A DNA stretch of 64,000 nucleotides from contig JAURVB010003478.1 in NCBI GenBank assembly GCA_033002965.1, forward strand, positions 1 to 64,000. The letters run 5' to 3'. Below, in pieces: positions 23,520 through 33,013 of this stretch. The notes beneath the pieces were generated by a model. The model was not told the DNA's origin and made no database searches. It was given only the letters and a program-made list of their open reading frames with translations. Source of the DNA: Piper betle. Lineage: Eukaryota > Streptophyta > Magnoliopsida > Piperales > Piperaceae. A program made the translations under genes and the position numbers. Every line of letters starts with the position of its first letter. Positions within the stretch are counted from its first letter, which is position 1.

Positions 23520-23868
23520 GCGTACCAGGTGCTTGTGCTGGTCATGAAGCTCAGGTTCGAGTCGAACGTGTTTCTGATGAATGCGTTCCTCATAGCTTTG
23601 ATCAGATATAGGAAGGTTTTCGATGCACAGGTGTTCTTCTACAAATGCTCAGTGAGGGATACAGTGTCACGGAATACTGTGATTGCCGGGTGTTTACAGC
23701 TTTCCTACTCCAAAGTTTGGAGCTTCCGGCGAGGATGGTGTATGCAGGTGTGAGACCTGATCATTTCACTTTTACTATTGTTCTCACTGGGATAGCTACT
23801 ACTTCTAGCTTGACAAATGGTCAGCAAGTGCATGTCCGCCTTGTCAAGTGTGGCCTTCGGCAAGAGTG
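23520..23868 (+). pseudogene. Captured pentatricopeptide-repeat (PPR) gene fragment inside a retrotransposon
   Basis: The translation carries PLS-class PPR signatures. The first part reads VMKLRFESNVFLMNAFLIAL, then KVFDAQVFFYKCSVRDTVS and NTVIAGC. After a frameshift at about 23,730-23,745 it reads AGVRPDHFTFTIVL, then GQQVHVRLVKCGL. These match the usual 'VSWNTMIAGY ... GVRPDxFTF ... GxQVHAxxVKxGL' pattern of plant organelle RNA-editing PPR proteins. Only about three motifs are present. The expected Trp after VS is Arg, and the fragment has no start or stop of its own. It lies between the LTRs of a complete element, so it was probably captured from a host transcript. The parent gene is not in the window. 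Confidence 0.8.
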
Positions 23869-24180
23869 ATCTTCTCGATTGAAGAGGGAGGTTGCCGAGG
23901 GGAGATCTGCGAAGGTGTAGCTGAACAATGGCTTGTTGAGCATCACCACAGGGACGGAGCTCGCTGTCTTGATGTCGGCATGACGAGTCACATTCAAGAA
24001 AGTGGTAAGGCCGATTGATGCTAATGAGGTGTAGCATTTTCAGGCAGGTGGGTCAAAGACCTGTAATCGAGCTGACTTGAGTATGCTTGTATGCGCCTTG
24101 GTTATCGATGGGTTGTGTTGTGATTGATGGAAGCAAGGATGCACATGTGTGGAAATTTTTCCAAGGTGTTTCTCATGCTC

Positions 24181-24194
24181 GGGAAGGGGAGAAT
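24181..24194 (+). other. Polypurine tract
   Basis: GGGAAGGGGAGAAT immediately precedes the 3' LTR. Confidence 0.75.
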
Positions 24195-25147
24195 TGTTGA
24201 GATATTCCCTCCCATGAGAAAGCATTCAGTCACATTGAAAGTCATGAAAACATGAAGATAAACTAAGAGGTAAGACGAATTCGATGAGAATTTGTGGAAT
24301 ACGTGAAGAGACTCATTAGTAAGGATTCCAATGCTCAAGAAGTAGTGTTTGGAGTTGGCTCTTCTTTTCCAAGTGGTATTCATATCTCTAGTCTATAAAT
24401 ATGTGATTAGAGGTATGTGTTCGGTGTACTTTCCCTTTAGGGAAGTTCTATAGAGTGTTCTCCTTTAGGGGAGACTTGTGGGATTACAGATCTAGACAGG
24501 GTCACTATTGGTAGTGCATATGGGAGAAGAAAGTGAAATTGTTTGTTGTGACGTGAAGATATGACTTCGGGTTCTTCGACAAGATTAACAGTGGTTAATT
24601 TCTTTTCTTTCTCTACCTTTTGTCTGTGGATTCTAATTGGGAGTAGTGTTACTCTTTTGGGTGGAGTTTTCCACATTTGGGTAGAGTTTTTACTTTTATT
24701 GGGGTGAAGTTTTTCACACTTTGGTAGAATTTTCTACATGTATTGGGTGGAGTTTTTCACATATAACGGGGAGTGGTTTCACTCACAAGGGGAGAGTTTG
24801 GAGAAGTTTTTCATCATCTCAAGTTGAAGTGGGGTTGTAATCCAGGGTGTGAGATTGATCCATTTTTTCATTTGAGGTGTATGATATTTTTCTCAATTTA
24901 TCAAGAATTGTATCTTTTAGATCTTGTTATTGATCTGATTTAGGTTAGGAGAGTTTTCTCAAATTTTATTTCGATACTTGATTATATGAGATTTCTTAAT
25001 CAAAGTTGATCGAGTAGGTTGGTTTTCTTTTCTCTAAATTGGGAAGAAAGTTTCCATCCATATTTATCTTGGGTGTCTCCTATTCATTTCATTGAGTAGG
25101 GGAAATATTTTCTGTCTTGTTTTCGCTGGAGTGTATATTTCCCAACA
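24195..25147 (+). repeat. 3' LTR (953 bp) of the PPR-carrying Copia element
   Basis: Matches the 5' LTR end to end with only scattered substitutions. Confidence 0.92.
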
Positions 25148-25598
25148 GGTATTTGGAACAGCAGCCATGGCGTGACTCCAAGTAACTCTTCTTGACAGCA
25201 GTAGCTAAGTGGTGCCTCTTCACAAGCACCGATAAGGAGGTGGCATGGCAAGCTTTCGGAGATGGTGATGCTCTAGCACTCCATGGCAGATTTTTGACTT
25301 TGGCAAGATGGCAAGCTCTCGGCAAGGTGAGAGGGTCCTCCCGGCATGGACAGCGGTTCTCCATAGTTGCAGCGAGGCAGCAATGATCCAACTCCGGCAA
25401 CACTCCACAGCAAGGACTCTGGCAACCAACAGCGCCCCTCTTTGGCTCATCCCCCACCCCCCCAACTTGGTTGTTTATAAGCCGGAGAGCCCTCTCCATT
25501 CCATGAATATCGGCCCTCAGCATGTCCCCTCCTATAATTTTGGAACTGCATGGTCTCTTTCTCCAAAGCTTAAAATTTATTTACCGGGATATGTACAA
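25148..25598. other. Unassigned sequence 3' of the Copia element
   Basis: No recognised gene; the short frames on both strands lack motifs. It is probably the right half of the sequence interrupted at 21,669. Confidence 0.35.
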
Positions 25599-25621
25599 TA
25601 TATATATATATATATATATAT
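25599..25621. repeat. (TA)n tract bordering the GC-rich element
   Basis: TA dinucleotides directly abut the left inverted repeat of the element at 25,626; another TA run lies just past its right end at about 26,471-26,482. Confidence 0.85.
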
Positions 25622-25625
25622 TATA

Positions 25626-26461
25626 GGGTAGCGTTATGGTACGCTGCCTCTTTTGGCAGCCACCATGTGCTGCCAAATCTGGGCCGCTGGATTTAACCCG
25701 GTCCCACACCCATTCAGACCCACCCAAACCCGCCCGCCCGCCGCTTGTCCGCGGCGGTTTGCTGGACCGCCTGCCAATCCCGCCCCCCGCCGCGGCCTCT
25801 CGCCTCGCGACGACCCCGGCCACCCACCCCGCCCGGCCGGTGCCCTCCCCCGGCTCCTGCCCGCCGTCGCACCCCCCCCCCCGGTTCCCCCTCGTCCCCG
25901 GCCACCCCTTCCAACCCCCGCCGCCCCCGCCTGCCATCCTCCCCAAGCGCTGCTCCCTCCCCCATCCCACTGCCACCCTCCATCCCCACCGGGGCCCTCC
26001 CCCGCCAGTTGCCCGCCGTTGCACCCCCCACCCCGTTCCCCCTGCCCCCGGCCGCGCCCTTCCAACCCCCTGCCGCCGCCGCAACACCCCCCCCGCTGCC
26101 CTCGCCAGCTGCTGCCGCGGCAGCGGGGCTTTAGAAGGGCGCGGCCGAGGGCGAGGAGGGAATGGGGGGGCACGGTGCAGGCCGTCGGAGGGCGCCGGCA
26201 GGGCAGGAGGGGGGCGATGGGATGGGGCCCTGTGGCGGGGAGCGGGCAGCGGTGGAGGGGCCACTGGCCGGGGGGAGGGCGAGGGTGGTCGAGCGGGCGG
26301 ATAGGCAGGCGTGCGGATGGACAGTCGGGCGGGTGTGCGGGCTGGTGGGTCTCAGGCAGTGTCTGGGGTGGCCTATAAAATCTGGGCCGTTGGATTTCAA
26401 TCTAGCAGCCCAAATTTGCCACCGCATGGTGCACTGCCAAAAAGGGGAGCACACGATACAA
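25626..26461. mobile_element. GC-rich inverted-repeat element in a TA microsatellite (Pack-MULE-like candidate)
   Basis: The ends are imperfect inverted repeats of roughly 70 bp. The left side reads CTTTTGGCAGCCACCATG then GCCAAATCTGGGCCGCTGG. The complement of the right side reads CTTTTTGGCAGTGCACCATG then GGCAAATTTGGGCTGCTAG. The interior (about 25,690-26,370) is extremely C- or G-rich and changes strand bias near 26,120. Open frames of more than 200 codons occur in several frames on both strands, low-complexity Pro/Arg/Gly throughout, so they are compositional and not genes. The structure fits a non-autonomous DNA element that may have picked up GC-rich genic sequence; I cannot identify a donor. 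Confidence 0.6.
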
Positions 26462-26484
26462 TTTATTTTCTATATATATATATT

Positions 26485-26870
26485 TGAAACCATTTTGGTA
26501 CATGTCTAATTTGAACTTTTTTAGTGGGTGGCACAAAATAATATTTATATGTATTAAAAGTAAAGTATATAAGTTGAAAATTAATAAAATTTTATCTTTT
26601 TTGAATCATTATGGCTTACTATTAGAGTTTTTTAAAAATATGCTAATAAATAGATATTTTGAAACTAATTTTTATTATAATTACTTGGATAATTAAGATG
26701 AATATAATAGAAACATTAAATTTAGTTGAAAATTTATAATTATCCTAATTATTAATTTTTCTATTTATCAATGTGGATTTTGGATGGTGGTATCCACTAA
26801 ATTGCTCTAAATAAAACGTGTAGTTAGCTCACATGAACAATATATGAGGTGTAGCTCATATGTTTTAAGT
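26485..26870. repeat. AT-rich repeat next to TA tract (MITE-like), copy 1
   Basis: It contains 'attaataaaattttatctttt', 'attataattacttggataattaag' and 'actaaattgctctaaataaaa', and ends 'tatgaggtgtagctcatat'. The same blocks in the same order occur at 36,819-37,190. The end motif also occurs at about 12,715-12,740. All three copies adjoin TA microsatellites. Confidence 0.6.
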
Positions 26871-27230
26871 CTCACTCTCTATCTCTCTTGATTTTTCGGA
26901 TATATTGAAATATTCGGATGGGACATAGATTTGGGGTTATCCAATCCAAATAGGTGATAGCATGTAAGATTATATTTTATAAATATTTAAAATGATATTT
27001 TATTATTATTTTTATCCATTTTTATATTAATATCTATATTATTTATAAGGCTCTCTCTCTCGCTCTCTCTCTCTACACTTTTGGATATATTGAAATATTT
27101 GGATTGGATATGGATTTGGGGTTATCTGATCCGAATAGGTGATAGTATATAAGATTATATTTTAAAAATATTTAAAATAATATTTTTTTATTTTCTCTAT
27201 TTTAATATTAATATCTATATTATTTATATT
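26871..27230. repeat. Tandem duplication (~180 bp x 2) headed by CT microsatellites
   Basis: 'ggatatattgaaatatt' occurs at about 26,898 and 27,082, followed in both copies by 'gatttggggttatc', 'aataggtgatag', 'aagattatattt' and 'attaatatctatattattta'. The copies are introduced by CTCTCTATCTCT and (CT)n. Confidence 0.85.
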
Positions 27231-30059
27231 ATTTTAGTTAACCAATTTTGATTCGGATCAAATCCAAGTTTTGTTGATTCGGATTAGATATAGATATGGT
27301 AAATAAATTGGATGTAGCTTCGAATTTATGTCAGATTGAAGTCGGATTCAGATTCAAATTTTCGGATTCAAATCAGATGTTCGATCTATATCTGACCACA
27401 AACTCAATCCTATTTACTTTCTTATATGCTTGTGTTTTTGAAACTAAATGGCAAGTATTGGATCCCATTGGCGATTTATATCAGGAGAAATATTATTATG
27501 TACCATATTGTGCCCAATAATTTATTTGCACCGTGTTTATCCATGCAAGGGGGAGCATTAAAATAAATATCAAGTGATTCTCTTTCTTAACAATGTGACC
27601 TTTTAGAAGTGAAGAAAATTTAATGCACAATGAAATATTGTAGGTGGAGAAGGTATTTTTCCTTAGGCCAAAATTTGTCTTGTTAAGAGGAGCACAACAA
27701 GGTATTTTTCACAGTTTTAGAGAGTCTAATCAAAGTGTTACGAGTTTTAAGGCGAATCAAAGAGATATTGAAGATCCAAATATAATCAAGAGAAGAGTAT
27801 TCGACACAGTTGAAGATCAAATAAAAAGAGTTTTTATTCTATTCTTTTAATTTTTTCATTGTAAATCATTATGCATCTTTCATATATTTTTGTTTTGGTT
27901 TGCATTTTTAAATTTTTACATGGTGATTTAGTATATGGTAGAAAGTAAATAGATCTTAAACCAAAGATTTGCTATTTTATATTTGTTGAAATTCACATTA
28001 TTATTTTCCATAAAAGTTGAGTTTTATTGTGTTTAATACTTTTATTTGTTTGACTAATTATTGAATTATAGTAAAATTTTGAAGAGAGAAACTATGTCAA
28101 CTAATAATTAATTGAATAATAAATTAATTAACCTTTTTCTTAAAAGGATTTATAAAATATAACCATAATTTGAATATGATTAATCTAAATAGCAGTCGTT
28201 GAATGTTTACGTAGACTGTTTAAACCTTAGTCTAAATATGAACGGTAATGAACTGACAAGTCTTAATTCATCTTAGACTAAAGTTAATAGAGAATATACC
28301 TGAAACATGAATATTTGAAGTTAATAATTTTTAAGATAATTAATTAGCCCCAAAAAGGATAATTAAATAATAAGAATTCTATCTCACTAAAAGTAATACT
28401 TAGATTTCTTCTTTAAGAATATCTTGTCAATGATTGGCATCTTGAGACACTGTAGCTCTAGATTAGATCTTGTTTTCTTTTTATGTTATTTTAGATTAGA
28501 ACTAATAAATTAATGAAACCACAAAATTTGTTATTTTCTAAGACAATTCAGTTTGAGAATCCTAATTGATTGAATAGCCTATCCTCATAGAAACGATACT
28601 TTACTCATTCATTATATTATTTGATAACAAGTAGTGCACTTGCTAATTACAATTACTTCATATTAGATAGGCAAAGCCAACGAATTGGGAGAGGTTAGTG
28701 GATATGTGAGAAAAGGGATGGGTGTGATGGGGGAAGGTTGGGAGCCACTGGGAGATACGATGATTCTTTTGTTTATTAACAAGTTTATATAATGATTCAA
28801 GAGATACCCAAGATAAATTTTTATCAAATTATTTATTTTTAACAAATCTACTATTAGAGCATAAATTTCAAGGAATTTACTACTAAAATTGTATAAATCA
28901 TGCATTAAAGTTGATCTAACTCAAATAAATCATCCAATTATTATATTAAATCGTCACCAAGGCATATAAAACTTCATAAAACATGTTACTATAATAAATC
29001 TATAGCTATTCATCATGAATTCAATAAACTAATATATGTAATTTTTATAAAACATGCATACAAACATAATTACATGCAAAAATTCATTATTTTCATAATC
29101 AAACATACATACAACGAATCCAAACCTTATGAATTCATTGTACAATACAATTCTCCACAAAACAATCAAATTCCATGATCCCTCCTCTCGAGAAATCATC
29201 CAAAGTCAATCACAATTCACATAATCATGGCACATGCATCTCCTAAACATGAATTTTACATGATAACATGATGATTTAATGAGAAAATTGAGAAAAGAAG
29301 ACAAAACATGCTAAAACCTAGCCGTTTCCTTTCCTGCCTTCTCAATGTCAGAAAAATTTTGAGAGAGAGAGTGAGATTGATCTTTTCTATATTTATATAC
29401 TAAGAAACACAATTAAGTTGGGTATTTTCGGTATGCTACTCCAATTAATTAATAAAAATCCAAATAGAGTTGTATTTATTTAAAAGGGATAACCACCTCT
29501 TATCTCAGCACTAATTAAGAGTTCTAAATCTTCAAAATACTATTCCAAACCTTCCTATTCACTATAATTTCGTCACATTAAAATTCTCCTATTTTATTGA
29601 TATATAAAAAGTCAATTTTACCCTTCCATGTCATTATCTAATAACTTATTTATAAGGTCAACTTGAAATGGTCATATCGCACTCTTTATAACTTTGTTTC
29701 ATCCAATTATTTTTTTATTCGATTCCTTAGGATGTCTAGTTTCTTATCCTAAACTTTCAAAATTTGTTGACACGAATTCTAAGAGATATAAATTTTTTAA
29801 AGATGTGTCAAGTTTACTTAGTCTACTCCAACTCGATTAATTTGTTTTATCAATAAAAATTTGACCCTACCTAGGATTACACACTTACACTAAGGTCAAG
29901 ACTTCGACAATTAAAAACATGAGATGTAGGATAAGAAAAAATGAAGTTCAACCTTCAGTTAACCTTTAGTTAGTAGTTCAACAATTGAAGACATAAGGCT
30001 TCGTAAATAATCGAGAAGCGTGAAACTTTGCTAGATCTTCGGTTGAGAGTAATCTCTCG
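27231..30059. other. AT-rich intergenic, no gene seen
   Basis: Neither strand has a frame with recognisable protein content; the longest frames are under 85 codons and AT-biased. A 'gcaagggggagcattaaa' block near 27,546 resembles the 'cgtgagggagagtgttaaag' of the SINE-like repeat near 39,960. Confidence 0.5.
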
Positions 30060-30410
30060 AAAGTGAGTCTGTTTGGTTTGATAAATTATGAAAGAAAGAA
30101 AAATAAAATGATTTGAGAAAGAAAAAGAAAAGGAAATAAATATTTTTTTATCTTTTTCTCTCATTTGTTTGTGTAGAAAGAAAAAAATTATAATATGACT
30201 TCACTTTCTATCATTTCCTTACATCTTGTGTGGGGAAATTATTTGTGAAGAAAATTGATTTCTTTTCCCATGTTTGCTTGCAAACCAAATAGATAAAATG
30301 TGAAAAAACTATATTTTTCTCACATTTTCTTTCCTTTTCTCGCAATCTAAACCCAAGCTTTTTATTGGAAATTGAAAATTTTTTTTTGATATTACTAGAC
30401 AAAGTGAAAA
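30060..30410. mobile_element. Candidate AT-rich fold-back element
   Basis: Left side 'gtttggtttgataaattatg' with A/G-rich sequence and right side 'gcaaaccaaatagataaaat' with C/T-rich sequence are imperfect inverted repeats around 'cttactttctatcatttcc'-type sequence. No protein. Ends are not precise. Confidence 0.3.
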
Positions 30411-33013
30411 TTTGATATAATTACCCAAAAAAGATGAAAAATATTTTGAATTATCTTTAATACCCCTAAATAGGTTTTTTTTTTTAAAAAAAAAGCTTGG
30501 ATGAGCCTGGCCTTTGCTATTGGCCAATTTTTTTTTAAATATTTTTTTAAAGAAATAAGATCTGGCTAGGACAACAGAGGTGGCCAAATCCGGCCATCTA
30601 CAGCAACCTGGCCATAGGGCAAGCATATTCTGAAGCCGCAGGCCAAATGTGGTCTTGCAGAGGTTAGATTTGGGCACAAACTAGATTTGGCTCGGGGCAA
30701 CACTGGCTAGGTTATTTTATAAATGAGAGGGCAATTTTATCCTTACAAATTTTTTCCCTTATTCTACTAATAATACCTAATTTTCTTACCCTATGGTAAT
30801 CTCAAAAACTTTTTCTTCTTTTCTAATAAAAAGTCTTTTCTTTACCATAAGAAATACGAAATTGATATCATTCTAAAGGCCCCATCTAATTAGAACAAAT
30901 TAATAGGCTTAATTATCTCTTTAAAATTGATTAATCAAGTTAAAGATTTTAAATACATCTTCATTAATATAATAAATTTTACCTCAGTAGGAATTATGCG
31001 GAGGACTAACTTAACTTTTTGACAATGTTACATTCCACTAATTTTAAGGAAATTCTTTGATTGAATTTCTTTTATCTTGATATACTACTATATATCCAAT
31101 ATTGTCTTAGATTTAAGTGCAAACTGATGGGCTTAGTTATCTTTTTAAAAGTAATTAATCAAGTTAAAAATCTTAAATACTTCCTTATTAATAATATTAT
31201 ATTGTACCATAGTAGGTATTTGATATAAAACTCACTTGCTTTAAAATTTTTTTATGTGAGTCCTATTGGTACCTATTGGTAAAGAATTTAAATTTTCAAT
31301 TTCATGCTATTTTATATTTTTTCCGTATAATTTCAAGTCAACAAAACAAACTCCCAAAAAAAAAAAAGATAATAAAGTTCCAAGCTACCCCCTCTTTGAC
31401 TTGAAGTGAGTTTAAATTAAAGTCTATTAAACTCAACTCAAACTAAAAAGACAAATGAGTCAAATTTGAATTTAATTTGCCCAACCTATTCAGAAAACTT
31501 GACCCCTTAATAAATTTTAGAATGAGTGGCCTTGGCTAATAATACGATATGATCAAACATGTCATCGACATTTGAATTTAATTGACTTGATTATAGGTCT
31601 ATTTAATTAACGTGAAATAATGTAAATAATTTTTATAAGAAATGATAATGCAATGAAATAAAATGACAAAAAGAAATTAGAATTTTTTTATGTTTAGATA
31701 ATAAGAAAATAAAATAAAAATAAAATATTCATTCTCACATCCACTAGTCTCCTAAAATTTTCGTTAATATTTTTAACATTTTATAAAAAAATATTACTTT
31801 ATAAAATTTTTACGTGGGCTTACTATAACTGAAATTAAAAAAAAATTTAACTAAATTCCAAGACATCCACATACAAAAAATATTATTAAACTCCAAATTT
31901 TATATTTCTTTCGTTCAATTTGTGGATAACCAACCCTTAGTACCCAAAAACTCCGTCCACTCAGAAAACTCGTCCACTTAGCTCGGTGAACTTTGGAATT
32001 AGTGACCTCTGCTACTAACTCGAAATGATAAAAACCCAGGATGAATCGATTGGATCAGCGAGTTACTCGGCAAACTCTAAAAACTTGAACAACTCGCCTA
32101 GTCTGAAATGCCGCCAATGAAATTTAGGTGCATGCTGAACGAGTGAACTATGGCCGCCCAGTTGCTCTGCCAATCATGACGTGCGGGTCGGTCCAGTTTA
32201 TTCACTATTTAATGACTTTAACTCAGAACTAACCGAACCGGCAATTTTGTCATTATTCAACTATTCACTAACTCAATAATAAGCAAATATCACACTTAGT
32301 TGGATATCATAAAGATAATCTAACCTTTCTGGCAAAAAGAACTCGATTAAGAATTATTGGCTCTGAGGTTCCCATATAGCTAAACTACGGCCAGGATATT
32401 GATGAATACAAATTTGCAATCTGTCTTAAAAGAATGGGGAAAGGAAGACCCAACTTTGTTTAAATAAAAAAGCATATAAGCCCCATCTAACAATAATTGC
32501 TTGTAACATAACAAGTGCAAATAGCAAAAGCCCTATTGGAAACCATTTTATGGCAAGAAGCCAAATACTATAAATTTCCTGGGGAAAAAACATCACACTA
32601 CTAAATTTTGGCCTTGCTTACAATTCTTGTACAAAAATACGGCCAACCTGCTTGGCAGAACCACGGTCAAAAGACATTTGTCAAAAAAATTTTTATTGCA
32701 AAGGAAACAAAATAGTACCATCATTTGCTGAGAAAGCTAGACGTGATCGAAAGATATGCACAGATTATATTCATAACTTTTCAACGATCATATATATATA
32801 TATATATATATGCTTCTAAAATCACAAATGAAAGGATCCTACCTAAATATTGAATTCGTGGCATCCGTGTGAGAGGGTGGACAGGGATTCCAGCACGAGC
32901 ACAAAGTCATCACAGCAACTCACTTGGGCAGAAACAGTTCTCTAGATGTGTCAAGTGCAAAGACTGTTTTTGAGTCCTTCAGTTTTCCATCCATGATAAC
33001 AAACAGACACTGC
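30411..33013. other. AT-rich intergenic between repeats and the heme oxygenase gene
   Basis: No gene recognised. A GC-richer patch at about 30,545-30,710 has no familiar protein. (AT)n occurs at about 32,787-32,811. The last ~100 bases probably include the 3' untranslated region of the gene ending at 33,014. Confidence 0.5.

Larger units (their letters stand above)
21669..25147 (+). mobile_element. Complete non-autonomous Ty1/Copia-type element carrying a PPR gene fragment
   Basis: The LTRs are exactly 953 bp each (21,669-22,621 and 24,195-25,147), begin TGTTGAG and end CCCAACA. A tRNA-Met primer site follows the left LTR and a GGGAAGGGGAGAAT polypurine tract precedes the right one. The flanking pentamers are GTTAT and GGTAT, an almost perfect 5 bp duplication. 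The 1.57 kb interior has no gag or pol. Its first half is GC-rich with an ~86 bp tandem duplication (22,691-22,860), and its second half carries a captured pentatricopeptide-repeat fragment. Movement would require proteins in trans. Confidence 0.88.

Noticed and set aside
25581..26378. Long Pro/Gly/Arg-rich frames on both strands
   Set aside because: Interior of a GC-rich inverted-repeat element; several frames are open at once and none shows a domain.
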